A stretch of DNA of 64,000 nucleotides, from contig JBEVNR010000057.1 in the NCBI GenBank assembly GCA_040507985.1, forward strand, positions 26,230 to 90,229, in the 5' to 3' direction. Each line of letters begins with the position of its first letter. The stretch's first letter is position 1. The translations under genes and the position numbers were made by a program. The notes under the pieces are model-generated. The model was not told the origin of the DNA. It was given only the letters and a program-made list of their open reading frames with translations, and ran no database searches. Positions 34,233 through 43,116 of this stretch are shown one piece after another. This DNA is from JBEVNR01 sp040507985. Its GTDB lineage: Bacteria; Pseudomonadota; Alphaproteobacteria; Rickettsiales; UBA6187.

Positions 34233-34430
34233 GTTGACGGCGTCGACATAAAGTTTCTCAATATTGCTCGAGCGTATGCCGGAATTGCTAATTAACGATT
34301 GACTATCTGCTTATAATAAATTATTATTAATAATAATCCATTCATCCGCTTACAGCCTGCCATATTCGCCGCTCTTCCTCGCTTACGCTCCGAACGTCTT
34401 TCCATTATATCGTCGCGCCGGTTCGCTACG

Positions 34431-35045
34431 ATGTTCTCTCCATACGGATTGTTCACGATGGACAGATTCCTAAATGCGGTTCGCCATATCCCGACAATGC
34501 TTGCCGCCATAGCGAAGTTTTGTCTTCGGTGGTTAGCTTTCCCGGTTTTCGACCTCAGGCCATCCCGCATTCTTCTTCCCACGCATTCTCGAATAGGATA
34601 TGGGATCGTTGGTATGCTGACATGGATTGTTTATCTTTTGCGAGCAATCGCAAAAACGTTTGTAGATAAATATGTGCTCCTCATATGTATTTTGGTTTCC
34701 TTGGGCGTCGTCTGTGGTTTATTGCTATGGACCGAGATTTACCATCTTAGATGGAAAAGACCGTTCAGAGAAGCGATCAAAGTGCAATATATCTTTCGTA
34801 CCGCATGGTTAATCAGTCTGGGCGTCGTATATATATTGTATGCATTAAGCGATCTCCGCAATGCTCCGCCTATCGCCGTTCCGATTGTCACAATCGTCCT
34901 GATAGTCTTATCTTTTGCATGTTACGTCGTTATAGCGCGGTCTTTATTGCCAAAATATTTCTGGAACAAACAAGAAAGAATTCGAGCTTATGCAATACAG
35001 AATCAATCGGAAGCAGAACGTCAATGGCCTACAAATCGCAATTGA
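34431..35045 (+). CDS. Hypothetical multi-pass membrane protein
   Basis: This is a 204-residue protein with about four hydrophobic segments: IGYGIVGMLTWIVYLL, the stretch starting VLLICILVSLGVV, the one starting AWLISLGVVYILYAL, and the one starting VPIVTIVLIVLSFACYVVI. The N-terminal stretch around residues 10-40 is also fairly hydrophobic and the tail is charged. The start may be the ATG at 34431 or the one at 34458 (MDRFLNAV). Base composition is more AT-rich than the neighbours, and the gene sits between the giant gene's upstream region and mscS, which hints at accessory DNA. A strong terminator follows at 35090. No family recognised. Confidence 0.6.
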   Translation: MFSPYGLFTMDRFLNAVRHIPTMLAAIAKFCLRWLAFPVFDLRPSRILLPTHSRIGYGIVGMLTWIVYLLRAIAKTFVDKYVLLICILVSLGVVCGLLLWTEIYHLRWKRPFREAIKVQYIFRTAWLISLGVVYILYALSDLRNAPPIAVPIVTIVLIVLSFACYVVIARSLLPKYFWNKQERIRAYAIQNQSEAERQWPTNRN

Positions 35046-35089
35046 AAGATTTATGAAAAAAGGAACGTTGCCAAACGTTCGCAAGAGGA

Positions 35090-35140
35090 GGAGAAGGGGA
35101 AAAATGGCGCGCGGCGCCGTTTTTTCCCTTCTCCTTTTTT
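35090..35140 (+). terminator. Strong rho-independent terminator
   Basis: A long hairpin pairs GGAGAAGGGG at 35090 with CCCTTCTCC ending at 35134. It continues inward through A5/T6 tracts to GGCGC/GCGCC around a GCG loop, and a run of six T follows. A smaller hairpin (GAACGT, loop, ACGTTC) precedes it at about 35063-35080. It ends transcription of the membrane protein gene and insulates the downstream mscS gene. Confidence 0.85.
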
Positions 35141-35190
35141 ATTCCGCGCATTTTACCTTCGCCGCGCGATCAAATCTTTATTGAAAACGG

Positions 35191-36570
35191 ATGCGCCGCG
35201 CGTTATGGGTAACATATTGCACCTTAAAGCGGCCCATCATGTTTGACGCGACACAATTTTTATATTTTCTTGAGCGCCGCGCGACGCTGCTTGCGAACGA
35301 CGTCGCCATATGGTTTAAAGACCCGGCCAGCTATTTTCAATTTCCGCTCATCGCCGCCTCCGTCGCCTTGGCATGGATAGGCTCCAGGGTGCTGCGGCGG
35401 CGTTTCTCCCTGTTGCGCGAACCGGAGCCTATAGTGCGCCGCTTTTCGCGCGGCTGGTTTGTCGGGCGCGCCGGGCGGCTCATTTTCCCGCTGCTCGCCA
35501 TGATATGCTTCGCCTTGTCGGAAGAGGTGATGACGCTTTCCACCTCGCGCTACATGCTTGTTCAGGCGGCGGAGCGGGTGGCGGTCGTGTGGCTGCTATG
35601 GGTGACGCTGCGGGCCTTCGTCACCAACATGCTGGTGCGCGCCGTGGGCGTGTGGATATTGGTGCCGGCGGCCTTGCTGCAACTGTTCGGCCTGTTCGGT
35701 CCGGCGGCGGCGCAATTAAACCAATACGGCGTAACGCTAGGGCAGGTACACATCACCGCCTATACCGTCATCAAAGCCATTTTCATCGTCAGCCTGGTGG
35801 TGTGGATCGGGCAAATCATCAGCCGCACCGCCGAAAGCCGCATTCGTCGCAACATGGCCATCAGCCGGCCGACGCAAGAATTGTTGATAAAATTATTCGA
35901 CATTCTGCTCTATCTCGCGCTGGGCATGACGACGCTTAACCTGCTGGGCATCGACCTCACGGCGCTGGCGGTGTTTAGCGGGGCGCTCGGCGTGGGGCTG
36001 GGGTTCGGATTGCAGAAAATCGCGTCCAATTTCATCAGCGGCATTATCTTGCTCACCGAAAAATCGATCAACATCAATAACCTGATCGAGATGGACGACG
36101 GGGTTTCCGGCTACGTGCGCAAGCTGGGCGCGCGCGCCAGCGTGGTGGAGACGTTCGACGGCAAGGAAGTGATGGTGCCGAACGAAGACTTCATCACGTC
36201 GCGCGTCGCCAACTTAACGCACACCACCTCGCGCGGACGGGTGGACGTGCCCGTTCAGGTCGCCTACGGCAGCGATTTGCGGCTTGTGCAACGCCTGATG
36301 CTGGGCGCGGCGCAAAACAGCCCCCACGCCTCGAAAGAAGAGGAATTGACGCCACAATGCTTTCTGCGCGCCTTCGGCGAAAGTTCGGTGAATTTTCTAC
36401 TGACCTTTTGGCTGGACGACGTCACCCAAGGACGCTGGCGCGCGCAAAGCGACGTGATGTTCGAAATATGGGAGAGCTTTACAGCCCATAACGTTCAGAT
36501 TCCCTTTCCCCAACGCGACGTCTACATACGCAGCGCGCCGAAAGAGATGGCGCCGCCGCGCACGGTGTAG
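35191..36570 (+). CDS. MscS-family mechanosensitive ion channel
   Basis: A 459-residue inner-membrane protein of the small-conductance mechanosensitive channel family, which releases solutes on hypo-osmotic shock. Several hydrophobic helices occupy residues ~45-230. They are followed by the family's glycine/alanine-rich pore helix and its continuation (ALAVFSGALGVGLGFGLQKI, then ASNFISGIILL). The beta-domain signature follows (VSGYVRKLGARASVVETFDG, then MVPNEDFITSRVANLTH), and a C-terminal alpha/beta domain ends in PFPQRDVYI. An alternative ATG at 35239 would remove 16 residues of unconvincing sequence; neither start has a clear Shine-Dalgarno. Stands alone after a terminator. The family is clear; the subtype is not. 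Confidence 0.9.
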   Translation: MRRALWVTYCTLKRPIMFDATQFLYFLERRATLLANDVAIWFKDPASYFQFPLIAASVALAWIGSRVLRRRFSLLREPEPIVRRFSRGWFVGRAGRLIFPLLAMICFALSEEVMTLSTSRYMLVQAAERVAVVWLLWVTLRAFVTNMLVRAVGVWILVPAALLQLFGLFGPAAAQLNQYGVTLGQVHITAYTVIKAIFIVSLVVWIGQIISRTAESRIRRNMAISRPTQELLIKLFDILLYLALGMTTLNLLGIDLTALAVFSGALGVGLGFGLQKIASNFISGIILLTEKSININNLIEMDDGVSGYVRKLGARASVVETFDGKEVMVPNEDFITSRVANLTHTTSRGRVDVPVQVAYGSDLRLVQRLMLGAAQNSPHASKEEELTPQCFLRAFGESSVNFLLTFWLDDVTQGRWRAQSDVMFEIWESFTAHNVQIPFPQRDVYIRSAPKEMAPPRTV

Positions 36571-36663
36571 TCGAGGGAATGACGAAGGAGAGAATCTTTA
36601 ATTCGTTAATTTATAAAATTACCCTATGGTCGGCATATCTCTTACGAATTAACGATTAAGCAA

Positions 36664-37518
36664 TTATTCCGTGGCGGCCCCTAATATTTCCGCATGCAAG
36701 CGCAAGTGGGAATCCATAAAGCTCTGGACGAAAAAATACCCGTGGTCGTATCCTTCCCGCATGTTCAGCGCCAGATCTATGCCGGCGGCGCGGCAGACGC
36801 GCTCCAACTCGTTCGGCATAAGGTTTCCTTTGGACAAAAACGGATCGTCGGTTCCCTGATCGACCAAAAGCCGCGCTCCGTCCGCGAAGCGGAAGCCGCT
36901 TTCTATCAGGCGGCACGCGTCGTGTTTTTCTCCGGCGCGCGCCGATCCAAGATACGCCGGAAAGATTTTTTCTCCCCACGCGCATTTCGTCGGGGCGCAT
37001 ATCGGCGCGAAGGCCGAGACGCTGCGGTATAGGCGGGGATGCTTCAGGGCCAGCGTCAGCGCGCCGTGGCCGCCCATTGAATGCCCAAATATGCCGACGC
37101 GACCTAAATCAACGGGGAAGTTCTGCGCCGCGACGTCGCGTAAATCGCCCGTGACGTAGCTTTCCATTCGGTAATGTTTGTTCCAAGGCTCCTCCGTCGC
37201 ATCAATATAGAACCCGGCGCCCGTTCCTATGTCGTCGCGGTCTTCGTCGGGAATTCCATCTCCCCTGGGAGAGGTGTCCGGAGCGACGACGATCAATCCG
37301 AGTTCCTCCGCCCGGCGATACGCCCCCGCCTTGACGGTGAAGTTTTCTTCCGTGCAGGTGAGGCCGGAGAGGTAGAATAGCGTCGGCAGCTTTCCTCCCT
37401 TCTTCGCGCGCGAAGGGATAAATATCGTGAATCGCATGTCGCAGGCGGTCTCCTCGGAGCGATGGACGACGTAAGAAAGCCGCCCCCCGAAGCATATATG
37501 CGAAGAAACGACGCGCAT
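36664..37518 (-). CDS. fghA: S-formylglutathione hydrolase
   Basis: Hydrolyses S-formylglutathione to glutathione and formate, the last step of glutathione-dependent formaldehyde detoxification, in the cytoplasm. It is an alpha/beta-hydrolase of the esterase D family at the normal length (284 residues from this start). The N-terminal signature LFYLSGLTCTEENF is present. The nucleophile lies in GHSMGGHGAL (Ser about 147), the acid in VDQGTDDPFL (Asp about 224) and the histidine in GYDHGYFF (about 259). The ATG at 37518 is preferred over a GTG two codons earlier. It lies 114 bases downstream of dnaA on the same strand and may be co-transcribed; the formaldehyde dehydrogenase partner (adhC/frmA) is not in the window. 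Confidence 0.93.
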   Translation of the reverse strand: MRVVSSHICFGGRLSYVVHRSEETACDMRFTIFIPSRAKKGGKLPTLFYLSGLTCTEENFTVKAGAYRRAEELGLIVVAPDTSPRGDGIPDEDRDDIGTGAGFYIDATEEPWNKHYRMESYVTGDLRDVAAQNFPVDLGRVGIFGHSMGGHGALTLALKHPRLYRSVSAFAPICAPTKCAWGEKIFPAYLGSARAGEKHDACRLIESGFRFADGARLLVDQGTDDPFLSKGNLMPNELERVCRAAGIDLALNMREGYDHGYFFVQSFMDSHLRLHAEILGAATE

Positions 37519-37632
37519 AAGCACGCTACCTTTTTTTATGTAAGCTGCCTAGCGACAGGCTAGCGTCATTATGCCGCGAACGTCTCCTGTCCGTCATCCG
37601 TCGCGGCGCGAAAAACGTTCCCGTAAACTATC

Positions 37633-39027
37633 CTAGCGTCGCAACGCCAAGTCAAGTCGTTCTATCGCCTTATCGAGTTCTGCGTCGGTTTTTCGCAAAA
37701 GATCGATGCGCTTGACGGCATGCATGACGGTCGTGTGGTCTTTTTTCTCGAATTTACGGCTTATTTCTCCAAGGCTGCGGGTCGTTAGGCGTTTGCATAG
37801 ATACATGGCGACTTGACGCGGCAGGACGATATTCTTCGTGCGTCCGCTAGAAAGCAGATCGGCCTGCGCCACTCCGTAATATTCCGCCACTTTTTTCTGC
37901 ACGTCGGCGACGGACGGAACGACGGAAGCGGCGGCGTCGGCGCGCGGCATGTCGCTTAAAATATTTTCCGCCGATTCGCGGGTGACGCGGCGGTTCAGCA
38001 ACACGGCGTGGGCGATCACGCGATTTAGCGCACCTTCCAAATCGCGTACGCTGCCCGCGATTTTTTCCGCGAGCAACGCCATCACCTCGTCGTCAACGCC
38101 GACATGGGGATAGCGGCCGCATTTGTCTTCCAGCAACTTATAGCGCAGCGCGTAGCAGGGCGCGCGCATTCCCACGGTCAGTCCTCCTCCGAGGCGCGAT
38201 TGCAGCCTGGGATTTAACCCCTCCAACATGTGCGGAGGACGGTCGGCGGCGACGACCACGCGCTTGTTATGGTCGAGCAGGGCGGTCAGCGTATGGAAAA
38301 ACTCTTCCTGCGTGTTATTTTTTCCGCAAATGAATTGCACGTCATCGACGATAAACATGTCGACGTTGCGAAAATCTTCCTTAAAGCGCATCGCCTCCTT
38401 GTTTCTCAGCGCGGTAACGTAATGGAACATAAATTTTTCCGCCGACATGTACACGGTACGCAACTCCGGGCGCTCTTCGCGCATGCGATGGGCGATTGCT
38501 TGCAGCAGATGCGTTTTTCCTAGCCCTACGGCGCCGTACAGAAACAACGACTCCGCTCCCGGCCAGGCGTCGGTCGATTCGCACACGGCGTGCGCGGCCT
38601 GGTACGCCATTTTATTCCCCCCTCCGACAATAAATCGGTCGAAACGCATGGAAGGACTAAGCGGCGAGGAGCATTCTTCCGTTTTGGCGTCGTCAGGGAT
38701 TATGGGAAGAGGTTCCGCGTTTGCCAAGGTCGGACGCTCGGCGGCGGCCACCTCTATCCGAACGATCACGTGACGGCCGGCGGCCTCGCGCGCCGCGCCT
38801 TGAATTTTACGGGCGTAGTGCGTGTGTATCCAATCGCGGACGAAGCGGGACGGCGCGGACAGCACCATTTCCGCCGGCGTCGACGCCACGCAGTCGAGCT
38901 GCGACAACCAATTGCCGTAGACCGATTCGCCAAGCGTGCGGCGAAGCGTGGCGGCCACCGACGGCCATAGGTCGGGGCAATAGGTTTCCGTTGCGTCGTA
39001 CGACGCAACCGTTGCTAATCTCGGCAT
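37633..39027 (-). CDS. dnaA: Chromosomal replication initiator protein DnaA
   Basis: Binds DnaA boxes and opens the origin in an ATP-dependent manner. Domain I covers residues ~1-75, with a short linker. The AAA+ core has Walker A (GAVGLGKTHLL, ~165-175) and Walker B (MFIVDDVQF). Domain IV carries the DNA-binding signature (SLGEISRKFEKKDHTTVMHA). The linker domain II is short. The ATG at 39027 is chosen because GAGGAG lies 11 bases upstream; the frame extends to 39081 but without a ribosome site. The gene is read leftward and fghA follows. The usual dnaN/recF neighbours are absent, which is common in alphaproteobacteria. Confidence 0.95.
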   Translation of the reverse strand: MPRLATVASYDATETYCPDLWPSVAATLRRTLGESVYGNWLSQLDCVASTPAEMVLSAPSRFVRDWIHTHYARKIQGAAREAAGRHVIVRIEVAAAERPTLANAEPLPIIPDDAKTEECSSPLSPSMRFDRFIVGGGNKMAYQAAHAVCESTDAWPGAESLFLYGAVGLGKTHLLQAIAHRMREERPELRTVYMSAEKFMFHYVTALRNKEAMRFKEDFRNVDMFIVDDVQFICGKNNTQEEFFHTLTALLDHNKRVVVAADRPPHMLEGLNPRLQSRLGGGLTVGMRAPCYALRYKLLEDKCGRYPHVGVDDEVMALLAEKIAGSVRDLEGALNRVIAHAVLLNRRVTRESAENILSDMPRADAAASVVPSVADVQKKVAEYYGVAQADLLSSGRTKNIVLPRQVAMYLCKRLTTRSLGEISRKFEKKDHTTVMHAVKRIDLLRKTDAELDKAIERLDLALRR

Positions 39028-39714
39028 GAATCTTCTCGCTCCTCTCGCGCTTTGGCATACCTTTCGGCATATCCTAAACATTTTACGCTATCGCCGCGTT
39101 TTTATGCGGCGCGCGCAGGAAGAAAGACATGACGCCTTCTTCCCCGCGCAATCGCGACGTTGCTTTAAAAAGGCAAAAACCACCTGCTTCGCCTTGCCGT
39201 AAAAACGGCAAGAACGATGCGGAGCGCATGTTTCGCCTTGTCGTAAAAGGAAAGGGAAAGCGTCCTCAGCGCCTTCATTTCCTTAGGTCAAGGCAAAAAA
39301 TACGGTTGCGACCGCGTCCGTTAAAAGGCGGGGTACGCTTGGTGACGTCAACGTAAAATGCGGTGTTATTGTTACTAAAATACCGAATTAACCCGGCAAA
39401 ACCGTAGTTTTACGGAAGGTTTCGGCGCCTTATGCAGTGTCCTCGGCCAAAATTAATGACGCCATTTTTCCCGTCCGTAAACCGTTTTTTTTCCCTTAAC
39501 GAAAAAAAAAACGGTTGACGCCGCCGGGCTTACCTATGGCGCGCGGGAGGCGGAAAACCTATAAAAATCAATAAACTAAAGCGTTTACGGATAAAGAATT
39601 ATCACGTCCGTTAATGCGCTTCCGGAAGGGAGGGAGAAGATATTTTTGCGTTCGACAAAAATCGGCGATACGGTATAGTCGACGCGTAAACGTCGTTATT
39701 CGGAGAATCCATTC
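39028..39714. other. Intergenic region between divergent dnaA and uup, rich in inverted repeats
   Basis: About 690 bases without a convincing gene. It contains the hairpin CTTGCCGT-AAAA-ACGGCAAG (39193-39212), a smaller CCGTA/TACGG hairpin (39402-39415), and a large hairpin built from AACCGTTTTTTTT and AAAAAAAACGGTT (39480-39516). A/T-rich stretches lie around 39360-39600. No good match to the DnaA box TTATCCACA was found, so an origin here is not supported. Promoters for both flanking genes must lie in it; the uup promoter is proposed at 39652-39679. A 75-codon plus-strand frame at 39129 looks like chance. Confidence 0.6.
39652..39679 (+). promoter_or_regulatory. Predicted sigma-70 promoter of uup
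   Basis: TCGACA (39652-39657, 5 of 6 to TTGACA) and TATAGT (39674-39679, 5 of 6 to TATAAT) are separated by 16 bases and end 35 bases upstream of the TTG start of uup. A GGAG ribosome site lies between the -10 box and the start. Confidence 0.5.
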
Positions 39715-41550
39715 TTGCCTGCCCCCATCCTTTCCATTCGCGACGCCTGCGTCCGCTTCGATAAAAACTATTTATTTGAAAATTTGTCGCTCACCGTCTG
39801 CGAAGGCGATAAAATTGCGCTCGTCGGCAAGAACGGCGCGGGGAAAACCACGCTTATTAACGTCATTACCGGAAAATGCGAGCCGGAGACGGGCGAGCGG
39901 CAGGAAAAGGCGGGGCTGACGGTCGGGTATTTGTCCCAAGACATTCTTGCCCTGCCGCGCGACGGCACGGTGCGCGCATATGTTCTCTCCGGCATGAAGG
40001 AAGAGAACCGGGGAGAGGATTCCGCCTACATGATCGACATGGCGGTGCGTCCGTTAGGGCTAGACCCCGAAGCGTCGATGGCCACTCTCTCCGGCGGCAA
40101 CATTCGCCGCGCGGCTTTGGCAAGGGCGCTGGCGGAGCAGCCGGACATTTTGCTGCTCGACGAGCCGACCAACCACCTAGATTTAGAGACGATATTGTGG
40201 CTGGAGTCGTATCTTGCCGGTTACGGAGGCGCGCTGCTGTGCATCAGCCACGACCGAGCGTTTCTGGCCGGCGTCACCAACCGCGTGTTTTGGCTGGACA
40301 GGGGAAGGCTGCGCGTCTGCGCCAAGGGATTCGCCCATTTTGAAACATGGGCGCAGGAATTGCTCGACAACGAGGCGCGCGAGCTGCATAACCGCGAAAA
40401 AACGCTCGTCGGCGAGCTGGAATGGGCAAATCGCGGCGTAAAGGCGCGGCGTAAGCGCAACGTGCGCCGCCTGGAAATGGCGAAGGAGGAAAAAGACCGG
40501 CTCGAAAGGGATCAAGCCTCGTACCGCAAGGCGACGCGGCGCCTGAAAATTCCGACCGTCGAGGCCGACGAAGGATCGCGCATGCTGGCCGAGTTTTACC
40601 GCGTCGACAAGCATTTCGACGACAGAAAAATTTTGGAAAAATTTAGCCTTAAAATCCAAATTACCGACCGCATCGGCGTCATCGGCAAAAACGGCGCCGG
40701 AAAAACCACGTTTCTGCGCCTGCTCACGGGGGAGGAAGAGCAGGACGCGGGAAAAATCAAGCGCGCGCTCAATTTGCGCACGTCCTATTTCGAGCAACAC
40801 GCCATGCCGCCCAAGCCGCACGCGACGGTGAAGGAAATTTTATGCCCGGAAGGAGGCGATTATTTAGAGGCGCACGGAAAAACGCGCCACGTCTGCGGCT
40901 ACTTAAAAGACTTCATGTTCGATCCGAAAGACGCGGAATCGCCGTTTCTATCGCTCTCCGGCGGACAGCGCAACCGGTTGATGCTGGCGAAAACGCTGGC
41001 GAAGCCGGGCAATTTGCTCATTCTCGACGAGCCAACCAACGATCTGGACGCCGACACTCTCGACAATTTGCAGGACATCATCAACGCCTATGGCGGCGGA
41101 TTGGTAATCGTCAGCCACGATCGAGACTTTCTCGACCGCACCGTCGATAAAATCATGGCGTTCGAGGGCGAGGGCGTCGTCGACGTCTATAACGGCGGCT
41201 ATAGCGACTATCTGGCGGCAAGGGAACGCGCGGAGGAAGCGGCGAAGGCGGAAGAGAAAAAGCAACGCGCTCCCCTTTTTGCTTCCGTCGTGAAAGAACC
41301 GGTAAGGGAACCGGCGAAAAAACTTTCCTACACCCTGCAACGCGAATGGGAAAATCTTCCCGGGGAAATAGAAAAACTGGAGCGAGAAAAACGCGATCTC
41401 GACGTCGCCCTGGCCGACGGAGACTTTTATAACCGCGACCCGGACGGATTCGACAAGGCGGTGAAAGACTATGACCGCATTAAAAAAACGCTCGACGAGA
41501 AGGAAAATCGCTGGCTGGAGTTGGAGGAAATGCGCGAAGAAAAAAAATGA
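39715..41550 (+). CDS. uup: ABC-F family ATPase, Uup type
   Basis: A soluble double-ATPase of the ABC-F family that acts on ribosomes rather than in transport; Uup has been linked to stalled ribosomes and branched DNA. Domain 1 (residues ~5-225) has Walker A VGKNGAGKTTL, the signature LSGGNIRRAALA and Walker B ILLLDEPTNHLDLE. An arginine/lysine-rich interdomain linker follows (~230-300). Domain 2 has Walker A IGKNGAGKTTF, LSGGQRNRLMLA and ILDEPTNDLD. The C-terminal ~90 residues form a coiled coil (LPGEIEKLEREKRDLDVAL, ending ENRWLELEE), typical of Uup. 611 residues, normal length. The start is TTG with GGAG 10 bases upstream. Monocistronic in appearance. Confidence 0.92.
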   Translation: MPAPILSIRDACVRFDKNYLFENLSLTVCEGDKIALVGKNGAGKTTLINVITGKCEPETGERQEKAGLTVGYLSQDILALPRDGTVRAYVLSGMKEENRGEDSAYMIDMAVRPLGLDPEASMATLSGGNIRRAALARALAEQPDILLLDEPTNHLDLETILWLESYLAGYGGALLCISHDRAFLAGVTNRVFWLDRGRLRVCAKGFAHFETWAQELLDNEARELHNREKTLVGELEWANRGVKARRKRNVRRLEMAKEEKDRLERDQASYRKATRRLKIPTVEADEGSRMLAEFYRVDKHFDDRKILEKFSLKIQITDRIGVIGKNGAGKTTFLRLLTGEEEQDAGKIKRALNLRTSYFEQHAMPPKPHATVKEILCPEGGDYLEAHGKTRHVCGYLKDFMFDPKDAESPFLSLSGGQRNRLMLAKTLAKPGNLLILDEPTNDLDADTLDNLQDIINAYGGGLVIVSHDRDFLDRTVDKIMAFEGEGVVDVYNGGYSDYLAARERAEEAAKAEEKKQRAPLFASVVKEPVREPAKKLSYTLQREWENLPGEIEKLEREKRDLDVALADGDFYNRDPDGFDKAVKDYDRIKKTLDEKENRWLELEEMREEKK

Positions 41551-41725
41551 TTTTTTTATAAGGGTTTTATCTCGGAATCCGGCCCGTAAAAAAACAAACG
41601 CAAAGCAAAAAAGCATGGAGTCAAGAGCCTAACAATATTAATTTCATGCTTAGAGATTGTATGGCTTCGTACAATCCGGCCGGAGGGCGAGGGAAAAATT
41701 GACGAGGAAACGGAGCGATTTTTTA

Positions 41726-41755
41726 TTGGATTCTTCCGCGCCGGCATAGTATGCT
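41726..41755 (+). promoter_or_regulatory. Predicted promoter of the rpmF-plsX-fabH operon
   Basis: TTGGAT (41726-41731) and TATGCT (41750-41755) are separated by 18 bases. A transcript from here would begin at the foot of the 41763-41793 hairpin. The spacing is slightly long and each box has mismatches, so this is tentative. Confidence 0.35.
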
Positions 41756-41762
41756 GCAGCGC

Positions 41763-41793
41763 TTGCATTTTTTGGCGACGCCGGGAAATGCAA
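41763..41793 (+). promoter_or_regulatory. Nested hairpin in the rpmF leader
   Basis: TTGCATTT (41763-41770) pairs perfectly with AAATGCAA (41786-41793). Inside them GGCG-A-CGCC makes a second stem. No T-run follows, so it is not a simple terminator. Its position about 70 bases before the L32 gene suggests a regulatory leader, such as a site for translational feedback or mRNA stability. The function is inferred from position only. Confidence 0.5.
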
Positions 41794-41862
41794 CGATAAA
41801 CACCATGTTCGCGCGTTCGTAAGGAACGCGGCGAGATAAGATATAATGGAGAATGCATCGCC

Positions 41863-42075
41863 ATGGCCGTACCTAAGCGAAAAACATCGAAGTCAAAACG
41901 CAACATGCGCCGCTCTCACCACGCGCTTAAGCCCGTCAATCTGGTGGTCGACAAGGAAAGCGGCGAGTATCGCCTTCCGCATCGCCTTGACGTGAAGAGC
42001 GGCACCTATAACGGTCGCCAGATTATCGTCGACAATTCGCCGAAGAACGACGAAGGCGACGCCGACGCTGCGTAG
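41863..42075 (+). CDS. rpmF: 50S ribosomal protein L32
   Basis: A small basic protein of the large ribosomal subunit. It has 70 residues beginning MAVPKRKTSKSKRNMRRSHH, the family's invariant N-terminus, followed by SGEYRLPHRLDVKSGTYNGR. It lacks the Cys4 zinc site of zinc-binding L32 forms, as usual in alphaproteobacteria. GGAGA lies about 10 bases before the ATG. plsX follows after 6 bases, so ribosome and membrane lipid synthesis are co-transcribed. Confidence 0.97.
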   Translation: MAVPKRKTSKSKRNMRRSHHALKPVNLVVDKESGEYRLPHRLDVKSGTYNGRQIIVDNSPKNDEGDADAA

Positions 42076-42081
42076 CGCCGC

Positions 42082-43116
42082 ATGTATCCGTCCGAAAAAC
42101 AGCATATCGTCCTGGCGATCGACGCGATGGGAGGCGATCGCGCTCCCCATGCCGTCGTCGCCGGCATTAAGCGCGCCGCCGACGATGATCCCGATCTGCG
42201 TTTCGTCGTCTACGGGTGCGACGAGGTCGAGGGGTTGCTGAATGCGCAGGGATTGTCCGACCGCGAGCGCTTTCGCTACGTCGCCACGCTCGACGTCGTG
42301 GCCAACGACGACAAGCCGTCGGTGGTGGTGCGTAAGGGGCGCAAGTCAAGCATGTGGCAGGCGGTGCAGGCGGTAAAGGAAGGCAGGGCCGACGCAGTCG
42401 TGTCCGCCGGCAACACCGGCGCCTTGATGGCCGTGGCGAAATTAGTGTTGCGCGCCTTGCCCGGGGTGGACAGGCCGGCCATCGCCTCGCTTTTCCCCAC
42501 CCTTAAAGGCGCGTGCGTGCTGCTCGATTTAGGCGCGAACGTCGTGTGCGACGCCGAAAATCTGGTGCAGTTCGCCGTCATGGGCGACGCCTTCGCGAAG
42601 GTGGCGCTCGGCTGCGACGAGCCGCGCGTAGCGTTGCTGAACGTGGGAGAGGAGGAGGCGAAGGGATCCGACGTCGTGAAAACCGCCTCGGAGGAATTGC
42701 GCAGCGGGCGGTTTCCCATAAATTATATTGGTTACGTCGAAGGCGACGGCATCGCCGAGGGTAAGGCGGACGTCATCGTCGCCGATGGTTTTACCGGCAA
42801 CGTGGCGTTAAAATCGGCGGAAGGCGCCGGGCGCATTTGCATGCATTACGTCAAAACTGCCTTTTCCTCGTTCCCCTTCGGCATGTTGGCCGGCGCCATC
42901 GCGCGACCCTATTTAAAACGCACCTTTAAGCGGATGGACCCTCGCCTGCATAACGGCGCCATGTTCATCGGGCTAGGGGGAATAGCCGTCAAAAGCCATG
43001 GCGGCGCCGACGCCGTGGGTTACGCCAACGCCCTAAAAGTGGCGGCCAGCCTCGCGCGGCAAGACATAAACGGCAAAATCACCAAGCTATTGCAAGCCCA
43101 TGACGTCGACGCATAA
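42082..43116 (+). CDS. plsX: Phosphate acyltransferase PlsX
   Basis: Makes acyl-phosphate from acyl-ACP and phosphate, the donor used by PlsY for the first acylation of glycerol-3-phosphate; a peripheral membrane enzyme. It has 344 residues, normal length, with the N-terminal signature AIDAMGGDRAPHAVV, then VSAGNTGALMAVAKLVLR, LLDLGANVVCDAENLVQFA and VADGFTGNVALKSAEG. It lies 6 bases after rpmF, and its 3' end overlaps fabH by 17 bases, so the three genes form one translationally linked operon. Confidence 0.97.
   Translation: MYPSEKQHIVLAIDAMGGDRAPHAVVAGIKRAADDDPDLRFVVYGCDEVEGLLNAQGLSDRERFRYVATLDVVANDDKPSVVVRKGRKSSMWQAVQAVKEGRADAVVSAGNTGALMAVAKLVLRALPGVDRPAIASLFPTLKGACVLLDLGANVVCDAENLVQFAVMGDAFAKVALGCDEPRVALLNVGEEEAKGSDVVKTASEELRSGRFPINYIGYVEGDGIAEGKADVIVADGFTGNVALKSAEGAGRICMHYVKTAFSSFPFGMLAGAIARPYLKRTFKRMDPRLHNGAMFIGLGGIAVKSHGGADAVGYANALKVAASLARQDINGKITKLLQAHDVDA

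Larger units (their letters stand above)
41551..41862. other. Intergenic region upstream of the rpmF operon
   Basis: 312 bases without a gene. It carries a predicted promoter (41726-41755) and a nested leader hairpin (41763-41793). A further TATAAT (41842-41847) lies just before the rpmF ribosome site GGAGA. The DUF177/yceD gene that often precedes rpmF or plsX is absent. Confidence 0.55.

Noticed and set aside
33906..34295. Plus-strand frame of 129 codons
   Set aside because: It overlaps the reverse hypothetical gene almost fully. The reverse frame has more natural codon use and continues to read as protein upstream.
36590..36660. Inverted repeat TTAATTCGTTAAT / ACGAATTAACG between mscS and fghA
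   Set aside because: The arms match only partly and there is no T-run; it could be a weak bidirectional terminator but is not supportable.
39129..39356. Small basic frame upstream of dnaA that could be a ribosomal protein
   Set aside because: No match to S20, L34 or any other small ribosomal protein; the composition follows the inverted repeats in the region.
39028..39714. Replication origin next to dnaA
   Set aside because: No cluster of TTATCCACA-like boxes; alphaproteobacterial origins are often not beside dnaA.
40183..40821. Reverse frame of 212 codons inside uup
   Set aside because: Antisense shadow of the ABC-F ATPase, whose motifs are all on the plus strand.
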